A DNA stretch of 41,745 nt, taken from assembly GCA_013115125.1 (NCBI GenBank), contig JABANN010000296.1, positions 1 to 41,745 of the forward strand. The letters are read 5' to 3'. The first letter of the stretch is position 1. The number at the start of each line of letters is the position of its first letter. Below are positions 21,739 to 32,300 of this stretch, piece by piece. Both the position numbers and the translations under genes were made by a program. This DNA comes from Perkinsus olseni. Lineage: Eukaryota > Perkinsozoa > Perkinsida. The notes under the pieces were generated by a model that saw only the letters and a list, made by a program, of their open reading frames with translations, was not told where the DNA came from and ran no database searches.

Positions 21739-22865
21739 TTATTCACTCGAATCGTCGGTATCACTAGCACGCGTGCACAACTCCGTCGTTGGTCCTGGCA
21801 GAACCAACCCTGCCGTCCAAGTATTGATAGTTGCCTCGTCCTGAAGTGGAGCTAACCTGGCTATCACCCTTGGCGATACCACAGTACTTGTTACTTTAAG
21901 ATGAGTAGGGCTGATATCGACTGTTGCAAGACGCTCAAGCAACGCCTTCACCGCTAGCATCATCTCAGCTGCACACGCACTGGCGGATTTGATAACCTCC
22001 AGGGTCTCGGAGCTGGACCCTCCCTCACCACCAGCGACGGTCGAGGTCGCGATACCTGACGATTGGGAGATGAGGTTGGAGACTAAGTTTAACTGGACGG
22101 CCCCGCCCGTCTCCAAAATGACGGCAGCCGAAGATTACGAACCACTCGTTGCTCAAATTATCGCGACTCTGGTGGCCACTACCGATACTCCCCTCCCCCG
22201 CCCTATGCGCGATGGGCCGCAAGATGCCTACCATCGAGGTGACGGATTATCCTTCCAAGATTGCCTGCATGCTTCTTTTGAAAATCCACCAACATCGATC
22301 GCATATCAACCAGCAGCTGTTCAGCTCGTCTAGTTCTAAAACATCAGGTGTGATGCCGACGAGACGCTCAATGTAGAAGAGACGACTTCTTGCCTACTGC
22401 AGCGACACCCTACTGCTACGATAACTATCAGCAAATTCTGATTTCCGAATAATACTCAGACAACCCCGGTTAGTACAGATCAGCCGTTATCCAGCCAACG
22501 GCCTTGCTGTGCTTTCGGAGGACCGGTTGAGTAGCGTCATCTAGCATGGTCTCTCTAATAGAATTATCGGGCAGCAGAAGCCACCTCTTAGTGAGGATGA
22601 TGCCAAGGGCTTTACTCAAGGCGGACACGTGGGGCTGGAGCGAAGTAGTGTACTGAACGTATGGAAGAACAAGGGATAGAACTTACGACCTCTCGATTGC
22701 AAGTACCCCCTAACGCCACCCACCCCAACCGTTGCACCATATCACCTCTGACTGCGCTTTCGACACTTCAACAATACTCCGATTAACCCCTGCTCTACCA
22801 GTGGACGATGAGGACGCCGATGAGGGTGTCGTCGCTGGACTACGAGACTTATGTTTCCGCGGCAT
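21739..22865 (-). CDS. unrecognised split gene, helical protein
   Basis: ATG 22865 opens MPRKHKSRSPATTPSSASSS (exon 22746-22865). It joins in phase to 22477-22652, a helical exon containing LSKALGIILTKRWLLLPD. Further exons near 22385-22340 (FYIERLVGITPDVLELDEL) and 22330-22230 (EQLLVDMRSMLVDFQKKHAG) are clearly coding but lie in two frames, and I could not place the junction with confidence. The last exon reads VQLNLVSNLISQSSG through SACAAEMMLAVKALLERLAT and stops with TAA at 21739-21741. The protein looks helical with a basic serine-rich head. I recognise no family. The gap to the downstream RING ligase ATG is 91 bp. Confidence 0.45.
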
Positions 22866-23303
22866 GTCGATAAGAAGGTAAGAGGGATTCCGCTCAAACT
22901 GCGGGATGAACATCAACTCGATACCTCCTTTTTATGGCGGTCAGACTATGGCTTGCCCGTCTTTCACTGCAACGCAAGGGCCTTCGATAAGAGGAGCCAA
23001 GTCCCCTGACGATAGGAGACAGTCCACAACCTACTTCCACCGGGGTAGTAGTAGTAATAATAGCCGCTCGTTCCACTGTGTCCTTAAAAACTCAGCGCGC
23101 CGCTGGCAGCAAGCGCAATATGCTCAGGAGGAATACAAAACATCCTCAGGGGAGCTAGAGGTGTCAGAAAGTACAGTCTACCCATCTTGTCATTGTTGTT
23201 GCTGTTGCTCAAGACCCCCACCCCCCTCTTCTTTAGTCGTCTTACCAAGCATCTGAGGAAGCATTACTACACTTAAGTGAATACTATACAGACCTTGCCA
23301 CTG
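22866..23303. other. spacer between unknown gene and glutaredoxin A
   Basis: About 440 bp. Open frames exist on both strands, but none shows a motif or splice-consistent structure. The part next to 22865 should be promoter and leader of the unknown gene. Confidence 0.35.
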
Positions 23304-23798
23304 CTACCAGCAACAACCCGTGTTAAGAATGGCGGAAGCCCTCGCTGTCTTGAGCCCTCTGCTCACCTTCTGCAATTCTCCGCTCTCTTTCAATGCTGCA
23401 GTCTCACTGCCTCCACCGATGCACTTACCATCAATAAAAACGCGTGGAACCTATGGGAGAACGTGGGGGTTGGCGGAAGTTACTGGCTGAAGTTCGACCC
23501 ACCGTTCTGGCACCAGTGATTTCGTTGAGATAGTCCTGAATGGCAGCGCAATCCGGACGGCCATCCAGTTCCACCACCTTGTACTCGGCACCTGCATTGG
23601 GTTATGATATTATGAGCTAACCTCGAGGGCCAGCCTACCGATGCTGTTTAAAGCATTCTTGGCTCTCTTGCAGTGTGGACAGTAGCTCTTGCTGAAGACC
23701 ATCACCCTGTTCTGCTTTATCTCATCGTCAACGAACTTCTTTACTTCCTCTGTACTGATTGGGGCCCCTCCCCCAGCAGGTGACAAACAGTTACCCAT
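23304..23798 (-). CDS. GRX: dithiol glutaredoxin A with an acylation-type N-terminus
   Basis: Three exons, 23639-23798, 23503-23591 and 23304-23450 (TAG), match in phase and give 131 residues. Glutaredoxins reduce protein or glutathione mixed disulfides. The active site CPHC sits in FSKSYCPHCKRAKNAL, followed by VVELDGRPDCAAIQDYL and the glutathione-binding TVPRVFIDGKCIGGGSE. The protein starts MGNCLSPAGGGA: Gly-2 followed by Cys-4 is a classic myristoylation plus palmitoylation pattern, so membrane anchoring is likely. The C-terminus runs about 20 residues past the usual end. It is paralogous to glutaredoxin B about 290 bp upstream on the same strand, and both share an intron just before VPRV, suggesting tandem duplication. 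Confidence 0.9.
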
Positions 23799-24085
23799 AA
23801 CTACAACTTATACTACTTCAAAAAGGTCTACAAAACTGGCTGTTCTTTCTCAACGTCGATAAGCCAATATTCACTCATATAATTCCCCCGAGACCCTTGT
23901 GGGGCATAACTAGCTACCTTCGCAATGGACAGCGCCGTCGCTATCAGGGATACCAATACACTACGAACTCAACTCATTATGAACCAACAAAACTCCGATT
24001 CTGGACGACTACAACGAGGAATACTGAGACCCTTTTAAGCAACCCATCGGCCTCTCTTGCCCAGCCCGGGCGATAGCTCAGTCAA
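23799..24085. other. spacer between the two glutaredoxins
   Basis: No gene is seen. A short stretch at about 24067-24090 resembles a tRNA D-arm (ATAGCTCAGTCAATTAGG), but no matching anticodon arm or T-arm follows, and part of it overlaps the stop codon of glutaredoxin B. Confidence 0.3.
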
Positions 24086-24432
24086 TTAGGCTTGGATTAA
24101 CGTTTTCAACTCTCCACTGTGGACTTTGGCCACGGTATCGTCGCCCCCACCGATGAACTTGCCCTTCACAAACACACGCGGTACCTGTCAGAGAGAAGTA
24201 CCCCTAATAAACTATTGAGGACGAGTCTTACACTACGAGCGCCAGTGAGCTGGCCTAAGTAGTCTTGAATGTCCGCACAATCATCACGTTGATCGAGCTC
24301 GATAACCTTAGCATCGGCGTTGATCGAAGCAAGGGCCTCCTTAGCCTTCTTGCAGAAAGGGCAGTAGCTCTTGCTGAAGACCATAACTTTGTTGGAGGCG
24401 ATCTCGTTATCAACGAAACTCTTAACAGACAT
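24086..24432 (-). CDS. GRX: dithiol glutaredoxin B
   Basis: Exons 24232-24432 and 24086-24184 (TAA) give 99 residues, the usual size of a classic cytosolic glutaredoxin. Motifs are SKSYCPFCKKAKEAL (CPFC active site), VIELDQRDDCADIQDYLGQL, and VPRVFVKGKFIGGGDD for glutathione binding. I chose the ATG at 24432 (MSVKSFVDNEIASNK). An in-frame ATG at 24504 would add a hydrophobic leader (LLVSCYSLSLISFA), but that stretch overlaps the papain-like relic and lies next to a pyrimidine-rich tract, so I take it as leader. The single intron is 47 nt and shares its position with the last intron of glutaredoxin A. Confidence 0.92.
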
Positions 24433-25032
24433 AGTGGCGAATGAGATGAGACTTAACGAGTAACAACTGACAAGAAGCACCTGCCACGTGAGCTTCGTTT
24501 GCATTCATGACGGCCGATGCACGATTGCTAGTGTATTTGATTGTGGTCAATAAAGCTCGGCTACACAAGTTGTGCAGCAGATATCCTGAGGGAATACCAC
24601 CCCGGAAGAATTTCACCATGCCAGGATTGTCTCCCAGAGCGGATACCGGCCAGTATCAACACACAGCCTCTTCCTGAGACGCAACCGACAGATCCATGAG
24701 CTCTAGTAGGACGTTACCACGCCTGAGAGGGGGACTCTACTTCGGTCTAGCCACCCATACCACACAAAGTAAGATCATCCCGCATTCTGTATAGAAGGAG
24801 ACAGACCTGTGTAGCGGTGGCAACTGACCAAGCCCACTGCGAACACCGATCGCTCCACTGCTTGACAGAACAGGTTTCTCGTAAGACAATCCGACCATCT
24901 TTAAGGTTGGGCTGAGAAACTACCTTATGAGGGCGGAAGCACCGAGCTGAGAGTGGCGTCACGCAACACGCGAGCCCAAAGATCGCTGAGGAAATCAGTA
25001 AGATTGCAAGATTTTCTTAGGAGAGCTAGCAT
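24422..25032 (-). pseudogene. truncated papain-like (cathepsin-B-like) homologue, inactive
   Basis: A possible start at 25032 (MLALLRKSCNLTDFLSDL) leads to exon 24761-24911, which reads ETCSVKQWSDRCSQWAWSVA. This is the papain active-site region with Gln where the catalytic Cys should be. A phase-matched intron leads to an exon starting at 24702 (LMDLSVASQEEAVC), matching the family's LS-x-Q-x-L-x-x-C region. An in-frame TGA at 24656-24658 follows, exactly where cathepsin B has its second cysteine. The same frame then continues with FFRGGIPSGYLLHNL, like the family's GG-x-P box. The half carrying the catalytic His and Asn is missing, because the next gene begins at 24432. I take it as a degenerate gene copy; selenocysteine at the TGA is a weaker alternative. 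Confidence 0.5.
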
Positions 25033-25217
25033 GCGAATCGACGGATCTCAATCGAATCGATTACAGTGGGTTGAATATCATAATGGCAAAACTTACTCTA
25101 GCTTCTAGGAGTGTGTGAAGGTTTGATATAAAGTCTCTCTTCAGAAGTTGTAAGTTTATCGAGTTTTCATCCCTAACGGGAGACCGTTGGCCATCGTTGT
25201 CGTCGTCGGTGCTTTCC
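25033..25217. other. divergent spacer
   Basis: This is a short AT-richer gap between the papain-like relic (minus) and the first RRxGRF-motif gene (plus). No feature could be identified beyond its position as a likely shared promoter region. Confidence 0.35.
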
Positions 25218-25697
25218 ATGGCCCAGCCTTGTTGCAATGTTCAACAGCAGCAGCAGCAGCACCAGGAGCAGCATATCACTACTCCCGTGCAATCTGCCGA
25301 TCTCAGCTGCAGCCTCGGTGGTAGTGGAAGCACTTCTTCCTCGACCTCGTCATCCTGTCGAAGGGGTCGTTTCAATCTTGAGCCTGTCGTGAGCCTCTCC
25401 CCCTTGGACGCTCGTGATCTATCGGCCGCCATTCTCTACAAGGGTGATGTTGATGATGGTGCTGTTGCTGTTGTTGGCTGTAATGGGTGTCTGGCCGCAC
25501 CTCACACTAAAGTTCGCCGTATAGGTCGGTTTGTGTGTGCTGAAGCAGAGCGCGATAGTGTTCCACAGATGGTCCAGCGTAGGCGTGTGGGCCGATTCGA
25601 AGTCACAACTTGGCTGTCTGGTTGTGTGATATCGAGATCCGAGGATTCTTTCCGGAACGGTGAAGAGGTCGTCATCAAGCGGTCTTCTTTTCCTTAG
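25218..25697 (+). CDS. RRxGRF-motif protein A
   Basis: This is an intronless 159-residue ORF starting MAQPCCNVQQQQQQ. It has a Gln/His-rich head, a serine-rich linker, and three copies of an R-R-x-G-R-F motif: CRRGRFNLEP (about residue 48), VRRIGRFVCAE (about 101) and QRRRVGRFEVTT (about 125). The third fits R-F-x-V, the peptide bound by the CCT domain of OSR1/SPAK kinases in WNK signalling. After it comes GCVISRSEDS. The spacing and flanking residues are repeated in the paralogue at 28354-28731, so this is a family and not chance. It has no signal peptide or transmembrane helix. I infer a kinase-docking or scaffold protein; no enzyme domain is visible. The next gene on the strand is an amino-acid transporter. 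Confidence 0.75.
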   Translation: MAQPCCNVQQQQQQHQEQHITTPVQSADLSCSLGGSGSTSSSTSSSCRRGRFNLEPVVSLSPLDARDLSAAILYKGDVDDGAVAVVGCNGCLAAPHTKVRRIGRFVCAEAERDSVPQMVQRRRVGRFEVTTWLSGCVISRSEDSFRNGEEVVIKRSSFP

Positions 25698-26712
25698 TTT
25701 TACCCCTTTTTGACTGCTATCTTTGCAGTCGCGTGTAGGTATTGTTCAACTTGCGTAACACATTCTGTGTCCGTCTCTTCGGTTGTTTGTTCGAATTGTA
25801 CCAACTCCATCACGCGTCCCTCCTTTCACTGTCGTGAGTAGTGAAGTTTTGTGGGACCATAGCGGTTGGCGTGCTGGCAAAGCACTTAGTTCGTGTGTCA
25901 CTAGCTTGTTGATGCCCCTGCGTAGGTGTCGTCAACAGTGGTTGGTGCATTCGAGACATCTTGAGTTTGTTCTTCGTCTCTGTGAGACTTGCCGTTTCCT
26001 CGAGGCGCGAGGACTGTTCGAGATGCGCTGAGTTGCTTTGGTCAATACTTGAGCTGCTCTCCTTGGTTGTCTGTTCGCGGGTAGAGGCAAACTACCTGTA
26101 CCGTAAATTACCCGAGGTACTCCACGATGTTGCAACTCTGTGAGGTTCATCAAGTCCTATGTCTTTGTATTGTCCTGGGCCTCTGCTGTGCCCTGTCTGT
26201 CGGAGACACAGCGACCGCGTCAACTCCGTTTTTCCAGAGGTACTGGCCGAGAAGCGCATTCTCGCTGGTAAACGAAGGAGGAAAGCATCCAAGCGGAGTG
26301 TACAGGGGTCGACAGATTGAAACAGCGTGTTTGATCTGTTCGTAGATGATTGCTCTCGCGTGGTGGAATTGACTTCACGTCGTCCAACTTGTCGGGAACC
26401 TCAGCGTACGTACGCCCCTCGATAGGGGGCATAGCAGAACGAAGCAGTTGGGACTAGAGTGTATAATGCGAGGATGGCCCCTCTCAGCCTCCGCACCAAG
26501 TGGAAGCAGGGAAGTCCTGCTGATACTGCCGCACTCGGATCGACTAACTCGAACAGGAACAATAACGCTCAACTACAGCCTCGGAGAAGCTTGAAACAGT
26601 TGCTAGTAACAGGTGCACGCGCGCGCTGATCCCGGATCCGCACGCATGCGCATCACAAAAGTTGGGGCATATCACCCGTGTTGAAGAGTGTTCGCACACA
26701 GTTCAACAACTC
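25698..26712. other. one-kilobase gap before the transporter
   Basis: It holds the 3' end of the RRxGRF gene and about 900 bp of unassigned DNA. An ORF at 26127-26345 begins with a hydrophobic leader (LCLCIVLGLCCALSVG), and an overlapping frame reads CPVCRRHSDR followed by a basic tail. Neither has enough support to call a gene, but a small split gene may be hidden here. Confidence 0.3.
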
Positions 26713-27842
26713 ATGACGAGCCGTGTGAGTTCTGACTACGATCTACCACCTTTAGCTCCTAAAGGGGACACCTTTGCTGGTGTGGCTTGTCTGGCGAACT
26801 CTATCATTGGTACGGGTATGCTAACCCTCGCCTATGGTCTGTCCAGGTGTGGTTGGGCTTTAGGCATCTCGTGGTTTATAGTTTGCGCGGTTCTCTCTGG
26901 ATTCACCGCACATCTTTTGAACTGTATCGCTGTAGCAATGCCTGAGAAACGGCTCACCTACAACACAGTTTCTGTCCACGCTGGCCTTCCCTGGCTGGCC
27001 CCGGTCACGGACATCGTCCTTTTTGTCAACAACGCCCTCATGGATACAGTGTATCTGCAAGTATTTGCTGATATTGGCCTCTCCTTGACGGAGCACTTCA
27101 GCCCGGGGTCTACTCAGACTAATCGATTCTGGATAAGGGCGGGTTTCATCGGGCTCGTTATTGTTCTCTTGTTGCCAATATGCATGGCTAAGCATATATC
27201 AGCTAATGCTCTCACAAGTGCGATCGGCTTAACGCTATTCCTGTATTCTGTCATAGCAGGAGTCAGCTATGCAGCCGCGACTGAAGAGGTTGCTGGAACC
27301 GATTCAGTCGGCTTCCCACCACAATCTGACATATGGCAGATGCTCTCTGTAATGCCCCTGTTCGTTGGGGCCTATTCTTGTCACTTCGTCGTCCTACCAG
27401 TTGCACAAGACACTACGAACAGGAATATGAGGAGACTACAGTAGATGTCATCCTCTTCCTTGCCTTTCTTGTTGTTACGGTCTTCTTTGTAGTAGCCATG
27501 GTGATACCCTATTATGTCTATGGTTATGAGGTTACCTCAAACTTCTATCTCAGTTTACCACTGGGCCATCCAGCGATACTTACAGGCTACATAACACTAC
27601 CTATCGCCCTACTAACGGCCTTCCCAATCATATTATTCGCTGCTAGGCAGTCCCTGGGGGAGGCGCTATGCTACTTTTGGCCGTCTTTGAAGGATACAAA
27701 CAAGCTGCATATCGGGTCTACTCTGCTATTCATAATTTTCTGTCTGTCGATCTCGCTCGGAGTAGAAGATCTAGGATACACGTACTCATTCATGTCCATT
27801 GTCACCTCCGCCATCCCTGCCAAAGTCTCATGTAGTCAGTAG
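26713..27842 (+). CDS. amino-acid transporter, AAAP/SLC38-SLC36 type, frame broken once
   Basis: This is a multi-pass permease of the amino acid/auxin permease family. I chose ATG 26713 (MTSRVSSDYDLPPLAPKGD). The first transmembrane motif, ACLANSIIGTGMLTLAYGLS, is the family signature. Further helices include LGISWFIVCAVLSGFTAHLL, FIGLVIVLLLPICMA and the SCHFVVLPVAQDTTNRNMRR region, which fits the family's conserved loop. Just after it, near 27440, the frame changes: VDVILFLAFLVVTVFFVVA and at least three more helices continue in the +2 frame to a stop at 27842. So the coding sequence looks shifted by one base in the DNA given. This could be an assembly error, a recent break or a very short intron. 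The C-terminus beyond 27820 is also uncertain, with open frames to about 28155. Confidence 0.8.
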
Positions 27843-28353
27843 CCCAGTAGGCACACCATTTCGTAGGAAGAACTTCTTTTCGCTGAAGCTCTATCGGTTG
27901 GCAGCTGCTTCTGGTATATATTATTGCGTTACCAAGTTCGACAGCCATTCGAATTCACTGAATACCTTTCCCTCGACCGGAGAGAGCGAGCTTGAGCTCA
28001 ACGATCACAGGTCGGTAGGCCGCGTCACCCCCATACCTCGAGCAACTTCAGTGGCCTTTGACGTGGGAAGAGTTTACAGTGACGTCGAGGAATCTAATAA
28101 ACACGCGAACGACCTAACGCAAAACGACCGTCGTTTAACGACGGAGTTGTGCTGAGCGTCGTTGCAAGTAAGAACGCAAGATTCCAAGATTCGAGCGAGA
28201 GCCGTCATCATGTTCCCACAATCCGTCGCTAGAATCATTCCTTGGGTGAATTTCAACTTGAAATTTTCAAGGATCATTGTCATTAATCTCTGTCAGGTTT
28301 GTTTTGGTTTATATAATTTCTACTTATTACCTGTAGCAAGGCCTGTGCTTTGC
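27843..28353. other. gap after the transporter
   Basis: Open reading continues to 28155 in the frame of SLKLYRLAAASGIYYC, which could be a last transporter exon or a leader. I cannot fix its splice sites. The rest up to 28353 is the leader region of the second RRxGRF gene. Confidence 0.3.
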
Positions 28354-28731
28354 ATGGTCGAGAGTACTCTTCCCAATAAGTTGCAGCAGCAGCATCAACC
28401 AGATGAAGCAGCGCCACCTTCTCACATCCGAAGGGGCAGGTTCAGCCTTGGTCCTTTGCTTCCCTTACCTAGTGATGATGCTGACACCCTGAGAGATGCT
28501 ACTTTGCGCAAGGACACTGACTGCGAGAAGGCCGCTACTAGACCGTGTTGTCCGAGAGTTCGACGTGTTGGTAGGTTCGAGTGTGAAGCTGCTGAGCCTT
28601 GTGACCTCATCAAAAGGCGAAGAGTTGGGCGCTTCGATGTCGTCACTGTACCTACTGCCTGCATGGTCTCGAGGAGTGAAGATCCTTCCCAGATGGCCAT
28701 GGCCGTTCTCCGACACGTACCTTGCAGTTGA
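28354..28731 (+). CDS. RRxGRF-motif protein B, paralogue of A
   Basis: This is an intronless 125-residue ORF. It starts MVESTLPNKLQQQHQPDEAA, then IRRGRFSLGPL (about residue 25), VRRVGRFECEAAE (about 69) and KRRRVGRFDVVT (about 88), and ends with ACMVSRSEDPS. Order, spacing and the SRSED box match protein A, which lies about 3.1 kb upstream on the same strand beyond the transporter. Again only the third copy is a canonical R-F-x-V docking motif (RFDV). The reading stays open upstream, including ATG 28210, but homology with A begins near residue 20 here, so I prefer ATG 28354. No membrane segment lies downstream of that start. The function is inferred only from the motif. Confidence 0.72.
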   Translation: MVESTLPNKLQQQHQPDEAAPPSHIRRGRFSLGPLLPLPSDDADTLRDATLRKDTDCEKAATRPCCPRVRRVGRFECEAAEPCDLIKRRRVGRFDVVTVPTACMVSRSEDPSQMAMAVLRHVPCS

Positions 28732-29323
28732 GCTTCCCTGCTGCATCATCTTCTACTACAACTACATGTAGTGGTCCTGTGACTAACACTCAACAATTTA
28801 CTACTTTTCCAAAACTGCTGCTCTCATTATTCTGTCGTCATTCCTTCTCGAGTATAACGTCAAGGCTCCCTACGTGCTGGGAACAGTTGATGTACTTGGA
28901 TCATTTTCTATGGCTGATCATTACTGAAGGAATCATCCCGTAACCGCAGTCTGCAATATACTGGTCTTAGGGTGCTCGAGGCAAGCAGATGATCTTATGA
29001 GACTTTCTGAGGCTTGCCTCGATTTTGTTGTCAACGGCTTCACAGTCGTGTACCCAGCTCTTAGTGATATGTGTCACCTCTTCACTGCCTGTACCATTGT
29101 AACACAGAAATTGATGGGGTTTCGGAGGTTTTGGCATTTTGTACGTTGTGATTCGATCTGGCTGAGTAGTGCAGCCGAGTATGATGACTATGATACAATT
29201 GTCAGGCAGGATTCGAGCACCCGGGCCTGGGTTAACGCCAACTCTAGTGTGCTTCCCGATCTCTTTTGCGAGTTGCGTTTAACTCAATATTTTGAAATGG
29301 AGAGATTTTGATAGGCTGTTGTG
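28732..29323. other. gap before the channel gene
   Basis: An ORF at 28997-29311 (about 104 codons, several Cys and Phe) lies here, but it shows no motif or splice context. I call no gene. Confidence 0.3.
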
Positions 29324-32300
29324 ATGGTGGCAAGAAGGCGGATAACAGCTAGGATCGTCCCTGTGGGAGGAGTGGATGATGAGGGGCAGGCCAGCCCTGA
29401 GGGGAGCCATAGCGAAAAGGTAGTTGGCTGCTGCCAATCCGGGTTGATGTGCTCGAGTGCTCCGAGTGGCTTGCCTGTGGTTCTATGTATCTCGTAGTTC
29501 AAGTCGTCGAGGGGATAGTGTCTCGGTCAGGACAGTACGATCGAGGAGCACGATGAGGCGGAGAGCTCGAGCCACGGTGATGACGGTAAGGAGTGCTGCT
29601 GTGCGGTGGGTTCTCCCTCTACCAGTATATCAGGTTCAGCACACGATGAAGCAACAACCAAGGTGGGTCGTGTGGTATTAATGGGGAAGGTCATCGGTTG
29701 TGGCAGGATAGCGCAACCAAGGCAAAGACGGTCTGTGCTGTTGATGCAGAGGTCTTAGACAGGTATGGCAGTACTACAGTCAGGGGGTTATCGAGTGATC
29801 ATTATCCTGTGTCACCATCATATTTGCCCCTGAATACTGTCGGCCAACGTCCCAATGGTATTGTCAGGTTGCGAGGTGCTGTTGGACATCAACTTCGCCG
29901 TGATGCACCTGAAGAGGGACGCGGTTGGACGGTCGCTTCAAGAAGGGCTTCGAGGTCTCATGCGTTACCTTGTGTCCCCGCCGATTCACCAAGCCACCTA
30001 GTGTGTTCATACTCAGTCGGTACTCGGTAACCGGCAGCTCGGCTATCGGTCCACCGTCGACCCCCACCACAGATCGGCCAATCACAAGCTCTCCGGAGGG
30101 TGGTGGCTTAAAGGCGATCGTTGCCTCGATCGCTCGGAGACACTTCTTCGAATCTGTTATGTGGTTGGTCGTGCTAGCAGTGAGTTGCGAGATCCCCCGC
30201 CCAGTCGCCTTACCCACCGCTACTCTCTCGTTAGTCCACCATGCTAGCCGGCCTGGAGACGGACATAGTGGGAGAACCCTCTGCAGACGAGACAACAGGG
30301 ATGCTCATTTTTCAAGTGCTACAAATGCTCTGCCTGGCAGCGTTCACTGTGGAGCTTTTCATCCACGTGAGGAGGCTGGGTAGGTGCTGCTGCACACCTT
30401 CATTTCTCTCCTCTCTAACGCCTGCTGCGAAGGGCAGTGCATTCCCAATGCGACTGTTGCGATTGGAAGCACTCTTTTGATAGGATGGGACATCTTTCTC
30501 GACTCTTGGATATTGGTTGACTTCATGCTTCTGGTGTTCGGAGTTTATGACGTCTACTTCGGCCTGAGGTCGATTGAGTCCGCCTCTGATTGGTCTTATT
30601 CTACCGGTCACAAGCTGCAACTTGGCTCGGCTATGAGAGCTATAAGGCTCATACGGTAAACAATTCTTGCTGCGGCTCTCCTTGTTGAGGTCCTCTAGCT
30701 GTGTCTCAGGCCAGTCAGCCTCGTTCGTCACAGTAGTGGACTGGGGCAGTTGTGGGTGCTAGTCTCCGGTATCGCCTCTACCCTCCGCAGTCTGGCCTGG
30801 ATATCCCTCGTCCTCGGTGTCATAATGTGAGTACGATCATTCCACCAGTGAATGTGGGCTCGCCTCTCTACCTCAATGCACTGCTACGAGTCGGAGATAG
30901 CACCGAGAAATACGTCCCCTAAAAACCCGTGCAGAACTTGTCGGCAGTACCTTGCAAACATTCCCTGGTTCCGGGAGATCTCCAACCGTCTTCAATCCAG
31001 TCCAACTCACTGCACGTCCGTCCTTCATCTTTTCCGTAGTAACACATGTAGCGCTTTTCAACTCCAATAGGTTTATGGTAGCTAGCTACTTGACTCTAAT
31101 AGTAGGCCAGGCCACCGATCATCTACCAACTCCTAGCGAGGTGACGACCATCATCCCCACACCACTCTATTTAACTCCTCTAGGTAGCCCTGGCCCTCAG
31201 CACACCAGGGGACGCGGCTGCTTTCGACAATGTAACTGGTAGAGTACGCGGTGCTCAGCCGAGCAAGTTTCCGGTGTTTATGTAGTTGTTCGGGACAGGT
31301 TCACATTTGGCCGGAGTTGAGCCAATACTTTGGTAACATCGGTAGGTCGATGTTGACGTGCCTTCAGCTGGTTACTCTCGATAATTGGTATGTGGTCTCG
31401 CGGGAAGTAAGCTTGCGGGATGCCAACTCAGCTTGATTGACTCGTCAAGGTGGCTGAGAGGAATTGGGCGGCTAACCTATTGATCATCGCTGTCGTGTAC
31501 ACCTGCTCCTATGGAATGCTGAAGGCCCTTCTCGGAGTGGTCGTCGAAAGGGTTATGGCGATATCAGCAGATAACGAGGAGGAACGCGGGAGGGTACTAC
31601 TTTCTCATGTGACGACCTTGACCTGACGCTATCTTGGCAGCTCATTTACCAGCTAGAGGTTAGATTTATACGCTCGATGCGGAGCGCCTTCGAGCGAGCT
31701 GACATTGATGGGTCGGGTACTCTGAGGTGGGAAGAATTCGAGTCCTGTGTGCTGAGCGATCGGGCAGTGAAGGTGAGTAGCTCAAGTGCTGCTTCCCCAC
31801 TACCTTGATGTCATTCAGAGGAAGCTGGCCTTGATTGACATAGACTCGTCGATGATTGAGGAGCTTTTCAAGATCCTCGATGTGGATGATTCTGGACATA
31901 TAACTTGTGATGAGTTCATAGGCGGTCTACTGAGGCTTCGGGTAACTCAGTAGCGGTAGCAGTTGTGGAGGGGATACTGGCTCAGGGTCAAGCGAGAGGT
32001 AGGGACATGCTCACTCTGAGGGTATCATTGTTGGGTATATTGGAGCGCCTGGAGGACATAGAAGACAGGACGCGGATGATGAATCTTACCTTGAAGAGTG
32101 TAAGATCCTATCATCTCTATACATGTGCGGAGGAAGTGATGCAGCTGAGGACGTCTCCGAGGATTCCGTCATGTCGTTCAGATCGTCGATGATGTGAATC
32201 AGTGGACTGACCTCTTCCTGGGTAATAGATTGAGGTGCCAGGCAGTGCAGGATACCATCGACTGGAATGCTAAGGTTACTACCGTTAAAAGGGCGGTCCT

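Noticed and set aside
24422-24619. Alternative mitochondrial-type first exon for glutaredoxin B (MVKFFRGGIPSGYLL)
   Set aside because: The segment continues in frame from papain-like sequence upstream and contains that family's GG-x-P box, so it belongs to the relic.
25783-26345. Two open frames, one with a signal-like leader and one with a CPVC motif
   Set aside because: Neither shows a complete domain or phase-matched exons; kept only as a note in the gap.
27399-27421. 23-nt mini-intron in the transporter
   Set aside because: It would restore frame but removes residues (VAQDTTNR) that fit the conserved loop of the family; an indel near 27440 explains the data better.
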